This document shows positions 43,709 to 52,466 of a DNA stretch of 64,000 nucleotides, one piece after another. The position numbers were made by a program, and so were the translations under genes. Below the pieces are notes generated by a model. That model saw only the letters and a list, made by a program, of their open reading frames with translations, was not told the origin of the DNA and ran no database searches. Position 1 is the stretch's first letter; every line of letters begins with the position of its first letter. Origin of the DNA: Comamonas resistens (lineage in GTDB: Bacteria; Pseudomonadota; Gammaproteobacteria; Burkholderiales; Burkholderiaceae_C). The stretch is from the NCBI RefSeq assembly GCF_030064165.1, contig NZ_CP125947.1, forward strand, positions 434,001 to 498,000, in the 5' to 3' direction.

Positions 43709-44419
43709 ATGTTCAAAGCCCCTGTTTTTCATAGCCCAACTGCAAGCGCCATTGCAGCCGCTCTGTTGGTGTCCGGTTGCGCAATGCCGCCCAATGCACC
43801 GCCGCCGGTGGACATGCCTTCCACTGCTGCGCCCGTGTTGCAGCCGCGCGAGCAGATGGCGCAGGCTCCTACGGGCAGCCTGTTCAATGCCAGTCGCTAT
43901 CGTCCCATGTTCGAGGATCAGCGAGCGCGCATCGTGGGAGATGCCGTCACGGTGCAGATCGTGGAGCGGGTGTCTGCAGGGCAGAGTACGGACTCCAAGG
44001 TCGGGCGCAACAACGACATGAGCACCAGCATCAAGGGCTTGCCGCTGTTCAGGGGCGGGGCGGAGGCGACGCTGGCAGAGGCGCTTTCCATGGGTGTGGG
44101 CAGCAAGAACGATTTCAAGGGCTCGGGTGCGACCACCAGCAATAACTTCTTCACCGGCTCCATTGCCACCACCGTGGTCGATGTGCTGCCCAATGGCCAT
44201 CTGGTGATTGCGGGTGAGAAGCAGATCGGCGTCAACCATAACGTCGATGTGCTGCGTTTCACGGGCACGGTGGACCCGCGTTCGCTGCGTCCGGGCAGCA
44301 CCGTGGCGTCGACCCAGGTGGCCAATCTGCGCGTCGAGTCGCGCAGCCGTGGACAGGCTGGTGAAGCCCAGTCAATTGGCTGGTTGTCACGCTTCTTTTT
44401 GAACGTTATGCCGTTCTGA
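43709..44419 (+). CDS. flgH: Flagellar L-ring lipoprotein FlgH
   Basis: Outer-membrane L-ring subunit, 236 residues. From ATG 43709 it has a lipoprotein signal with lipobox LVSGC (Cys at about residue 25), then SLFNASRYRPMFEDQRARIVGDAVTVQI and GSIATTVVDVLPNGHLVIAGEKQI, all typical of FlgH. An upstream in-frame ATG would place 13 extra residues before the signal. Confidence 0.93.
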   Translation: MFKAPVFHSPTASAIAAALLVSGCAMPPNAPPPVDMPSTAAPVLQPREQMAQAPTGSLFNASRYRPMFEDQRARIVGDAVTVQIVERVSAGQSTDSKVGRNNDMSTSIKGLPLFRGGAEATLAEALSMGVGSKNDFKGSGATTSNNFFTGSIATTVVDVLPNGHLVIAGEKQIGVNHNVDVLRFTGTVDPRSLRPGSTVASTQVANLRVESRSRGQAGEAQSIGWLSRFFLNVMPF

Positions 44420-44430
44420 TTCTCTAGAGA

Positions 44431-45588
44431 ATGGACGGTATGAAAGTACTGTCCACGCTCCTGTCACTGCACCCGGCGCGCACCTCCTTGCTGGTGCTTG
44501 CAGCCCTGGGCGCCAGCGGGCTCACCCTGCCTGCGCATGCCACACGCATCAAGGAGGTTGCTGCCATTCAGGGTGTGCGCAGCAACCAGTTGACCGGCTA
44601 TGGTCTAGTGGTCGGCCTTGACGGCACGGGCGACCAGACCACGCAGATGCCCTATACCAAGCAGGCACTGGCCAATTACCTGGAGCAGATGGGCATCGCC
44701 CTGCCGGCCACGGGCAATGCGGCGCAGTTGCAGCTCAAGAATGTGGCGGCGGTGATCATCACGGCCGATCTTCCTGCCTTTGCCCAGCCCGGCCAGGCCA
44801 TCGACATCAATGTCTCCTCCATGGGCAATGCCAAGTCGCTCAAGGGTGGCACGCTGGTGGCGACCCCGCTGCGCGGCGCAGACGGCGAAATCTACGCGCT
44901 GGCCCAGGGCAATGTGGTGGTCGGTGGTGCCGGGGCCGCGGCGGGCGGCTCCAAGGTGCAGGTCAATCACCTGAACGCAGGCCGCGTGCCGCAGGGCGCG
45001 CAGGTGGAGCGTGCAGTGCCCACCCCCGTCAACCAGGGCAACACGATCACGCTGGGTCTGAATCAGACCGACTTCCAGACCGCCGACAAGATGGTGCGCG
45101 CCATCAACCAGCGCATGGGCGCGGGCACGGCCATGGCCTTGGACGGGCGCACGGTGCAGGTCAATGCCCCCATCGATCCGGGCTCGCGCGTGCGCATGAT
45201 CGCCGAGATTCAGGAGATGCCCATCGAGACCTCCAAGCCGGCGGCCAAGGTGGTCATCAATGCCCGCACCGGCTCCATCGTGCTCAATCAGGCCGTGACC
45301 CTGGGCCCCTGCGCGATTGCGCACGGCAATCTGTCCATCACCATCAGTACCACGCCGGTCATCAGCCAGCCTGCACCGTTTTCGCAGGGGCAGACCGTGG
45401 TGGCGCAGAAGTCCGATATCCAGGTCAAGCAGGAGCCCGGCAAGGTCATCAATATGCCCAATTCGCCCCAGCTCACCGATGTGGTGCGGGCGCTGAATTC
45501 ACTGGGCGCCACGCCCCAGGACCTGCTGGCCATCCTGCAAGCCATCAAGGCAGCAGGCGCCATGGATGCCGAACTGGAGGTGATATGA
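44431..45588 (+). CDS. flgI: Flagellar P-ring protein FlgI
   Basis: Periplasmic P-ring subunit, 385 residues, with a signal peptide ending about PAHA|TRIKEVA and the conserved QGVRSNQLTGYGLVVGLDGTGD. The start may be 44431 (MDGMKV) or 44440. It begins 11 bp after flgH and overlaps flgJ by 4 bp (ATGA). Confidence 0.95.
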   Translation: MDGMKVLSTLLSLHPARTSLLVLAALGASGLTLPAHATRIKEVAAIQGVRSNQLTGYGLVVGLDGTGDQTTQMPYTKQALANYLEQMGIALPATGNAAQLQLKNVAAVIITADLPAFAQPGQAIDINVSSMGNAKSLKGGTLVATPLRGADGEIYALAQGNVVVGGAGAAAGGSKVQVNHLNAGRVPQGAQVERAVPTPVNQGNTITLGLNQTDFQTADKMVRAINQRMGAGTAMALDGRTVQVNAPIDPGSRVRMIAEIQEMPIETSKPAAKVVINARTGSIVLNQAVTLGPCAIAHGNLSITISTTPVISQPAPFSQGQTVVAQKSDIQVKQEPGKVINMPNSPQLTDVVRALNSLGATPQDLLAILQAIKAAGAMDAELEVI

Positions 45589-46589
45589 GCACGTCGCTGC
45601 CCCATTCTTCATCGCTGGCGGCCAGCAATGCGCTGGCCGTCGATGCACGCTCGCTCAATGCGCTCAAGACGGCGGCCGGCGAGAACAGCCCCCAGGCCGC
45701 GCGCGAGACCGCCAAGCAGCTCGAGTCGCTGTTCATGCGCGAGATGATCAAGAGCATGCGCGAGGCGACCATGAAGTCCGGCCTGCTCGACAGCGCCCAA
45801 GGCAATCTCAGCACCGATTTGCTGGATCAACAGCTTTCCGTGGCCATGGCTGGCCAGCCCGGCGGCCTGACGGACGCCATCAGCAAGCAGCTGGCACGCA
45901 GCATGGGAGTCGACGCCGCCGAAGACGCGGAAATTGCCGTGCCTTCGACGCTGAGCCTGAGCCGCAATGCCTGGCGCAATGTGGGCAGCAGCGGGGCCTG
46001 GAGCGGCAATCGCAGCCAGGCTGCGCAGTCCATCAATGCCTATGCACCGGCGCCCAAGGGGCGCGACAACTTTGTCACGGCGCACACCAGCGCGGCGCAG
46101 CGCGTGGCGGCGGAAAGCGGCATTCCTGCCCACTACATGATCGGTCAGGCCGGCCATGAAACCGGCTGGGGCAAGAGCGAGATCCGCAACAAGGATGGCA
46201 GCAATTCCTTCAACCTGTTCGGTATCAAGGCCGGCGGTGGCTGGAAGGGCAAGGTCGCCGAAGTCACGACCACCGAGTACATCAACGGCGCTCCTAAAAA
46301 GATCACGGCCAAGTTCCGCGCCTACGACTCGTATGAGGAGTCCTTCCGCGACTATGCGCGCCTGATCGGCAGCAATCCGCGTTACGAAAAAGCCATGGCC
46401 CAGACGGGCTCGGCCCATGCCTACGCCAGCGAGCTGCAAAAGGCCGGCTATGCCACCGATCCGGCCTATGCCGCCAAGCTCAGCCGAGCCATTCAAAGCG
46501 TGACGCAGGTCAGCCAGGCCGTGGCCCGTAGCCCGGCGGTCGGCGCCCGTACCGCACAGATCAACCAGATCACCGAGAACCAGTCATGA
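45585..46589 (+). CDS. flgJ: Rod-cap / peptidoglycan hydrolase FlgJ
   Basis: Two-domain protein, 334 residues. The N-terminal rod-scaffold part (about 30-110) has KQLESLFMREMIKSMREATM; the C-terminal glucosaminidase-type muramidase (about 165-315) has IPAHYMIGQAGHETGWGKSE with the catalytic Glu. It opens a hole in the peptidoglycan for the rod. Overlaps flgI and flgK by 4 bp each. Confidence 0.94.
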   Translation: MSTSLPHSSSLAASNALAVDARSLNALKTAAGENSPQAARETAKQLESLFMREMIKSMREATMKSGLLDSAQGNLSTDLLDQQLSVAMAGQPGGLTDAISKQLARSMGVDAAEDAEIAVPSTLSLSRNAWRNVGSSGAWSGNRSQAAQSINAYAPAPKGRDNFVTAHTSAAQRVAAESGIPAHYMIGQAGHETGWGKSEIRNKDGSNSFNLFGIKAGGGWKGKVAEVTTTEYINGAPKKITAKFRAYDSYEESFRDYARLIGSNPRYEKAMAQTGSAHAYASELQKAGYATDPAYAAKLSRAIQSVTQVSQAVARSPAVGARTAQINQITENQS

Positions 46590-48562
46590 GTCTTCTGAAT
46601 GTGGGCGCTCGTGCCCTGATGGCCAACCAGGTTGCCCTACAGACCACGGGCAACAATATTGCCAATGTCAATACGGCTGGCTACTCGCGCCAGAGCGTGG
46701 TCCTGAAGACCTCGTCAGGGCAGGACATTGGCGTGGGATACATCGGCAATGGCGTGGATGTGGCCACCATCGTGCGCAATTACAACGATCTGTTGTCACG
46801 CCAGGCGGCTATGGCTGGGGCCGTAAGCGCAGGGGACACAGCGCGCGCAGAGTCCCTGTCGCGCATGCAGGAAATCTTCACGGGTGGCAAAAATGGTATT
46901 GGCGGGGCCATCAGTGACATGACGAATGCTTTTGCCGACATCGTAGGAGCGCCGACCGACCCGACTGCGCGCAACGTGGTGCTCACGCGCATGAATGAAA
47001 TGGCGGCGCGCTTTCGCTCGGCGTCCGGCCGGCTTGAAGAGCTGGACTACACCAGTCGCCAGCAGATGGCCAATGATGTAACCCAGGTCAACAGCCTGGC
47101 TGCACAGGTGGCGACGCTCAATGGTCAGATCAGCCGGGCCATGGCCACGGGCAATACGCCCAATGATTTGCTGGATCAGCGCGACCAACTGGTGCGCGAT
47201 ATCAACAAGTTCGTGCAGACCAGTCAGATTCAGGCCGATGACGGTTCGCTCACTCTGTTCGTGGCCAACAGCCAGCCGTTGGTGATGGGTACCAGCTCTG
47301 CCAGGATGAGCCTGCGTGAAGCCACGGAATACCCGGGCAGTGGTCGCCAGGCGTTGTATTTCGAACAAAGTGGTAGCCAGTCCCTGGAGCTGACGCCTTC
47401 CATGCTTGGCGGGGGCGAGATTTCAGGACTGCTGCAGTTTCAGTCCGAAGACCTGGCCGAGGGGCGCAACCTGCTGGGGCGTCTGGCTACGGCGCTGGGC
47501 ACAGCCATGAACCAGCAAAACCAGAGCGGTCTGACGCTGTCGGGCGCGCGTGGCACGGCGCTGTTCAATGTGCCTGATTCGGTGAAAGGCTATACCAATA
47601 TCAGCGGCGTGACGGCGCGAGCTGATTTTGTGGATATCAGCTCTACCGATGTGCCCAAGCCGCCCTATGACACGGCAGGTTATATGCCTTCGGACTACAA
47701 AGTGGTCTTCAAAGATGGTGGTGCGCTATCTCTGGTGCGTCTGTCAGATAACAAAGCCTGGAGCTTCAACAGTGTGGGTGATCTGGCGAACACCACAGTG
47801 GATGGTTTGCGCTTCAACATCTCCGGCCCTGGCGCCAGGAGCGAGTCCGTGCTGTTCCAGCCCTATGCGGGTGTGGTCAAGGATTTCAAGGCTCTGGTGT
47901 CGACTCCCGGCGATCTGGCGGTGGCCAATCCCATCACTGCAGGCATGAACCAGAGCAACCAGGGAAATCTGCAGCTGGAGTCGCTCAAGGTGCTGTCACC
48001 CAATACCGCGCTGCCACCCATACCGGGAGGGGTTGATGTGAGCTTCCAGGTCGATTCCGTCACCGGTGCCATTACCTACACGGTGGCCGGATCGGTGGGC
48101 AGCGATGGCAGTGGCAAGACCTATGTGTCAGGGCAGCCTATCGAGATTGACGGCTGGAGCATCACGCTCAGCGGCACACCGCACGCAGGCGATTCGCTAA
48201 AGGTCGGCAATGCGCTGGATCCCCAGTATGGCGACAACTATCGTCGCAACGCAGGCAACGCTGCGGCCTTCATGGATCTGCGCGACAAAGAGCTGTTCGA
48301 CGGCAACACCACGCTGAGTGATGGCTTCTCCAGTCTCATGGCTCAGGTCGGAACCCGCACTCAGAGCGCGACTTATGCCGCCAAACTGTCACAGACCATC
48401 GCTGCCAACCTGGAGACGGATCGTACCTCGGTGTCGGGCGTCAACCTGGACGAGGAAGCCGCCAAGCTGCTGCAATACCAGCAGGCCTATCAGGCCTCGG
48501 CCAAGATGTTGCAGATTGCGCAAGGCATTTTCGACAGCGTTCTGCAAACCGTGGGTCGCTGA
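46586..48562 (+). CDS. flgK: Hook-associated protein 1 FlgK
   Basis: Hook-filament junction protein, 658 residues. N-terminal LNVGARALMANQVALQTTGNN, NVNTAGYSRQSVVL and C-terminal NLDEEAAKLLQYQQAYQASAKMLQ are signatures. The middle carries expanded variable domains typical of longer FlgK forms. Client of FlgN. Confidence 0.95.
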   Translation: MSLLNVGARALMANQVALQTTGNNIANVNTAGYSRQSVVLKTSSGQDIGVGYIGNGVDVATIVRNYNDLLSRQAAMAGAVSAGDTARAESLSRMQEIFTGGKNGIGGAISDMTNAFADIVGAPTDPTARNVVLTRMNEMAARFRSASGRLEELDYTSRQQMANDVTQVNSLAAQVATLNGQISRAMATGNTPNDLLDQRDQLVRDINKFVQTSQIQADDGSLTLFVANSQPLVMGTSSARMSLREATEYPGSGRQALYFEQSGSQSLELTPSMLGGGEISGLLQFQSEDLAEGRNLLGRLATALGTAMNQQNQSGLTLSGARGTALFNVPDSVKGYTNISGVTARADFVDISSTDVPKPPYDTAGYMPSDYKVVFKDGGALSLVRLSDNKAWSFNSVGDLANTTVDGLRFNISGPGARSESVLFQPYAGVVKDFKALVSTPGDLAVANPITAGMNQSNQGNLQLESLKVLSPNTALPPIPGGVDVSFQVDSVTGAITYTVAGSVGSDGSGKTYVSGQPIEIDGWSITLSGTPHAGDSLKVGNALDPQYGDNYRRNAGNAAAFMDLRDKELFDGNTTLSDGFSSLMAQVGTRTQSATYAAKLSQTIAANLETDRTSVSGVNLDEEAAKLLQYQQAYQASAKMLQIAQGIFDSVLQTVGR

Positions 48563-48591
48563 GCGCGTGGCTGATTGAAGGAGATTCAGAT

Positions 48592-49791
48592 ATGAGCACT
48601 ATCACCCGTCTGGGCACGGCGAATATGTACGACAGCACGCTGCGCAACATCAATGGGCGCCAGAGCGACCTGGCCAACATCGCGGAAAAGAACGCTGCTG
48701 GCAAGCGCGTGCTGCGCCCCAGCGACGATCCGGTGGCCGCCGCGCAGGCTGAGCGCGCGATCACACGCATGGCTCGGACCGACGCTGACCAGCGCGCGCT
48801 GGACGCACAGCGCGGAGTCATCGAATACGCAGGCTCCACGCTCAAGGCCTCGATGGATGCATTACAGGAGTTCCGTGGTCTGTTGTTGGGCGCGGGTAAT
48901 GGCGCCTATGAGCAAAGCTCTCGCGATGCGCTGGTAACGCAGATGACCAGCCTGCGCGACCAACTGCTTACCTACGCCAACCGCAAGGATTCCAACGGAC
49001 TGCCGCTGTTTCGGGGGCTGGACAGCTCTGAGCAACCCATACAGGGCTACAACTTCGCGGGGCAGCCTGGCCAGACTGCCAGCAGTGACAACAGCATCGC
49101 CAATACCATTGACGGCGCTGCAGCCTGGATGAATGTACCCACGGGCAATGGCGTGCTGGCGGTCTCCATTGGCGCGGGCAATACCGGCAAGGCTTGGGCT
49201 GACGTAGGGGTGATCACCGATCCGGCTGCGGCTACGGCGCTGACGGCGCCCGTGGACATCGCTTTCTCCAAGGACGCCTCGGGCAATCTGCAATATAGCC
49301 TGGATGGAGGCGCCACCTTCACGTCCTACAAATCCGGTGACGCCATCAACGTTGCAGGTATGAAGCTGACCGTGACCGGCGAGCCGGCTGTGGGCGACAA
49401 GTTCACGGTCAAGCCCAGCGAACGCACCACGTTGTTCAATATCCTCGACCAGGCCATTGCCGCTGTGCGCAGCGGCGCCAAAGCTAATGGCAGTACCGAT
49501 ACAGGTGCGCTCACGCATGCCGTCACGCGCGGTGTGGCGGAGATTGATGCGGGCCTGAATCGCTTGAGCTCGGCACAGAGTCTGACTGGCGATTTGCTCA
49601 ACCGCGCCGATCGGGTGGAAGAAGGGCTGGCTCTGCGCAAGGATAGGCTGGAAGGCGAGCGTTCCAGCGCCGAAGATATTGATTTGATTGCGGGGCAATC
49701 CGAGCAGCAGATGCGCCAGCTGGGGTTGCAGGCTGCGCTACAGTCCTATGCTTCTATCCAGAAGCTGTCTCTGTTCAACTTCATTAACTGA
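48592..49791 (+). CDS. flgL: Hook-associated protein 3 FlgL
   Basis: Second hook-filament junction protein, 399 residues, flagellin-like at both ends: STITRLGTANMYDSTLRNIN with GKRVLRPSDDPVAAAQAERA, and a C-terminal coiled helix ending LQSYASIQKLSLFNFIN. AAGGAGATT ribosome-binding site upstream. Last structural gene of the flg block. Confidence 0.93.
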   Translation: MSTITRLGTANMYDSTLRNINGRQSDLANIAEKNAAGKRVLRPSDDPVAAAQAERAITRMARTDADQRALDAQRGVIEYAGSTLKASMDALQEFRGLLLGAGNGAYEQSSRDALVTQMTSLRDQLLTYANRKDSNGLPLFRGLDSSEQPIQGYNFAGQPGQTASSDNSIANTIDGAAAWMNVPTGNGVLAVSIGAGNTGKAWADVGVITDPAAATALTAPVDIAFSKDASGNLQYSLDGGATFTSYKSGDAINVAGMKLTVTGEPAVGDKFTVKPSERTTLFNILDQAIAAVRSGAKANGSTDTGALTHAVTRGVAEIDAGLNRLSSAQSLTGDLLNRADRVEEGLALRKDRLEGERSSAEDIDLIAGQSEQQMRQLGLQAALQSYASIQKLSLFNFIN

Positions 49792-49832
49792 CTCCGTGAT
49801 TCGGCCCTCGCAAAAGCCGCGTCCGCCTTGCT

Positions 49833-51107
49833 ATGGCCCAATCCGTTCTCTGTTCCCTGACTCTTGGTTATCGTCCGTTGTGGGACCGTCAACGGCGCTT
49901 GACCGGTATTCAACTGTTTGTGCACGAGGACCCGGGCTGCAACGCAGATATGGGGCACTTCCTGCGCAGCCTGAATGAAATCTGGAGCCAGCAGGCCCCA
50001 CCGCTGCTGATTTCTGCCCAGTCCCGGCAGGTGCTGTGCAATCTGCTCGAACATGCGCCCCAGGGTAGTCCATGGATCGAGGTGCAGGGCGACTGGCTGC
50101 AGCAGGACGAGGGCATCTACGAGCTGGTCCAGAAGGCCAAGGCGCGTGGCCTGATGCTGGTCTGGGGTGGTTCCCTGGCCGAGGTGCCTGATGCGGATGC
50201 GGCACGCTGCTTTGCCAGTAGCTTGCTCAGCCTTCCCCCGGAGGGGGCGAACGGCATCGCCAATGTAGTGAGAAGCGCAACCGGCAAGCTGGAAGCAGCC
50301 GCCAAGGCGGAGGACGCCGGCTTTTTTACCGATCAATCGCTGAGCCTTCTGGGTGGCCAGATGTACCAGGGCTTGCAAAGCCTGGAGCTGGCGCGGGCCT
50401 GCCTGGATACGCATGATGCCGCTGGCGTGGCAGGCTGGCCCGTGGTGGATACGATTCAGGCCTTCAAGCTGCAGCAGCCCCAGCCGTCGCGCGACGTGCT
50501 TTTCAGATTGATGAAGGCCATCGACAAAGAGCAGTCGCTCGATGTGATGGAGGAGATTCTGAGCTCCGACCCGGTGCTGGCCTACCGCTTCCTGCTCTAC
50601 ACCAACTCGGCGGCTCTGGGCCTGCGTCGTGGCGTGGATTCGCTGCGCCGGGGGCTGGTCATGCTGGGTCTTGGCACACTGGAGCGCTGGCTGGCCGACC
50701 AGCTGCCTCACGCCTGCTCCGAGCCGGATCTGGTACCGCTGCGTACCCAGGTCGTGCTCAGGGCACGTCTGGCCGAGCGGCTGATCGAGGCGGGCGTCAG
50801 TCTGGAGCTGCAGCGTGAGATGTATCTCTGCAGCCTGTTTTCCCAGCTGGATCTGCTGCTGCACGAGCCTGTGGCGAATATTCTGCGCCGCACACCGCTC
50901 AATGAGCGCATCTTCAATGCCATCGTCACGCGAACCGGCCCTTATGCCGCCGTGTTGCAGATGAGCCAGGCGCTGGAGAGCAGCGATGCCGCGCCGATTC
51001 GCCAGCTGCGTGAGCAGGAAGAGTGGGATGCCGAAGAGCTCAACCGCCTGCTGCTGCGCATGCTCAGCGAACTCAAGCTTGGCATGCCCCAGACGCAAAG
51101 CGCTTGA
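49833..51107 (+). CDS. EAL-like/HDOD domain protein (YuxH-type), likely signalling
   Basis: A 424-residue cytoplasmic protein. The N-terminal part (about 1-190: LGYRPLWDRQRRLTGIQLFV, PLLISAQSRQVLCNLLEHAP, KARGLMLVWGG) resembles a degenerate EAL domain lacking the ExLxR catalytic motif. The C-terminal part (about 205-390) is an HDOD domain (DVLFRLMKAIDKEQSLDVMEEILSSDPVLAYR region, partly quoted: LSSDPVLAYRFLLYTNS). Such YuxH-type proteins are regulators rather than enzymes. It lies between flgL and flhB on the same strand, suggesting a link to motility. Confidence 0.75.
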   Translation: MAQSVLCSLTLGYRPLWDRQRRLTGIQLFVHEDPGCNADMGHFLRSLNEIWSQQAPPLLISAQSRQVLCNLLEHAPQGSPWIEVQGDWLQQDEGIYELVQKAKARGLMLVWGGSLAEVPDADAARCFASSLLSLPPEGANGIANVVRSATGKLEAAAKAEDAGFFTDQSLSLLGGQMYQGLQSLELARACLDTHDAAGVAGWPVVDTIQAFKLQQPQPSRDVLFRLMKAIDKEQSLDVMEEILSSDPVLAYRFLLYTNSAALGLRRGVDSLRRGLVMLGLGTLERWLADQLPHACSEPDLVPLRTQVVLRARLAERLIEAGVSLELQREMYLCSLFSQLDLLLHEPVANILRRTPLNERIFNAIVTRTGPYAAVLQMSQALESSDAAPIRQLREQEEWDAEELNRLLLRMLSELKLGMPQTQSA

Positions 51108-51125
51108 ACCTGAATTGGCATGAAA

Positions 51126-51141
51126 AAGGGCTTGAGCCCTT
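51126..51141 (+). terminator. Short hairpin after the HDOD gene
   Basis: AAGGGC and GCCCTT pair around TTGA, preceded by an A run, 18 bp after the stop. No strong T run follows, so termination is only possible. Confidence 0.4.
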
Positions 51142-51175
51142 GTTCATCCAGCGCTGAAAGCTATCAAATTTGCTG
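51141..51175. repeat. Dispersed palindromic-family repeat upstream of flhB
   Basis: TGTTCATCCAGCGCTGAAAG followed by CTATCAAATTTG. The AGCGCTGAAAGCT core is shared with the 3' arm at 43620-43634 and with the copy at 19988-20030. Confidence 0.55.
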
Positions 51176-51284
51176 TTTTGAACTGCTGCCTAGTCGTGCA
51201 TAAGCATGGCTTGCCTGCCGCTTATCCGCGCATTGCCAGCAAGCCAGATTCGGACAATCTGGGCATCCCATCCGTCCGTGCGTC

Positions 51285-52466
51285 ATGTCCGAATCCCAAG
51301 ACAAAAACCTACCCGCCACCCAACGCAAACTGCAAAAGACGCGTGCGGACGGTCAGGGTGCGCGCTCGCGCGATCTGTCGCATCTGGCAATCCTGGGTAC
51401 GGGGGCGGCGCTGATGTTTGTGGGCACGCAGCCGCTGATCAACCATTTGCGCGAAGCCATGGCCCGGCAGCTGGTCTTCAATGCTGCTGCCGCCAAGACT
51501 CCGGCGCTGATGCTGGAACGTGTTCAGTCCATGCTGATGCTGGGCCTGGGCATTGCAGTGATTTTTTCGCTGGTCACCACCACGGCTTCGGTGCTGTCTG
51601 GCGTGGCCGCCGGTGGCTGGATTTTCAGTTTCAAGCCCGTGCAGCCCAAATTCAGCAAGCTCAACCCCCTGTCGGGCCTGAAGAATCTGTTTTCCAAGCA
51701 GCAGCTGACCACGGTGGTCAAGATGGTGTTCATGACCATTGTTTTGGGCTTTGTAGCCTGGAAATACATGAGCGCCAATATTGCCGAGATCGCATCGGTC
51801 TCGACCCAGCCTTCGCCCATGGCGCTGTCCATGGTGGGCTCCTGGATGACTACAGGCGTCACGTTGCTACTGGTGGTGGTGCTGCTGGTGGCGGTGATCG
51901 ACGTGCCGCTGCAGGCGTTTCTCTTCAAGTCGCGCCTCAAGATGAGCCACGAGGAAGTCAAGCAGGAGCACAAGGACTCCGACGGCAATCCGCAGATCAA
52001 GGGCAAGCTGCGTCAGAAACAGCGCGAGATTGCCGACCGCGCCAGCGTCTCTGCCGTGCCGCGTGCCGATTTTGTGGTGACCAACCCTACGCACTATGCC
52101 GTGGCGCTGCGCTATGACGACGCCACCATGGCTGCCCCGCAGGTGATTGCCAAGGGCACGGACCTGGTGGCGCTCAAAATTCGTGAAATCGCGGGTACGC
52201 ACAAGATTCCGGTGCTCGAATCCCCCATGCTGGCGCGCGCCCTGTATACCCATGCCGATCTGGATCAGGCGATTCCAGCTGCGCTCTATACCGCCGTGGC
52301 CCAGGTGCTGGCCTATGTCTATCGCCTCAAGGCCGCATTGAGCGGTCAGGGCCCCATGCCCGATGCCCTGGGCGAGCCGCCCGTGCCGGTGGAGCTGGAC
52401 CCGCACCGTGGTCGCACCCAGCCAACAGTCGCCGATGCCGCCGCGCAGCAAGAAGGTAATCTGTGA
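51285..52466 (+). CDS. flhB: Flagellar export switch protein FlhB
   Basis: Inner-membrane component of the flagellar type III export gate that controls the switch from hook to filament substrates. 393 residues: four N-terminal membrane helices and a cytoplasmic domain with the autocleavage site NPTH (in DFVVTNPTHYAVALRY). The N-terminus QDKNLPATQRKLQKTRADGQ fits the family. Overlaps flhA by 4 bp (ATGA). Confidence 0.95.
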   Translation: MSESQDKNLPATQRKLQKTRADGQGARSRDLSHLAILGTGAALMFVGTQPLINHLREAMARQLVFNAAAAKTPALMLERVQSMLMLGLGIAVIFSLVTTTASVLSGVAAGGWIFSFKPVQPKFSKLNPLSGLKNLFSKQQLTTVVKMVFMTIVLGFVAWKYMSANIAEIASVSTQPSPMALSMVGSWMTTGVTLLLVVVLLVAVIDVPLQAFLFKSRLKMSHEEVKQEHKDSDGNPQIKGKLRQKQREIADRASVSAVPRADFVVTNPTHYAVALRYDDATMAAPQVIAKGTDLVALKIREIAGTHKIPVLESPMLARALYTHADLDQAIPAALYTAVAQVLAYVYRLKAALSGQGPMPDALGEPPVPVELDPHRGRTQPTVADAAAQQEGNL

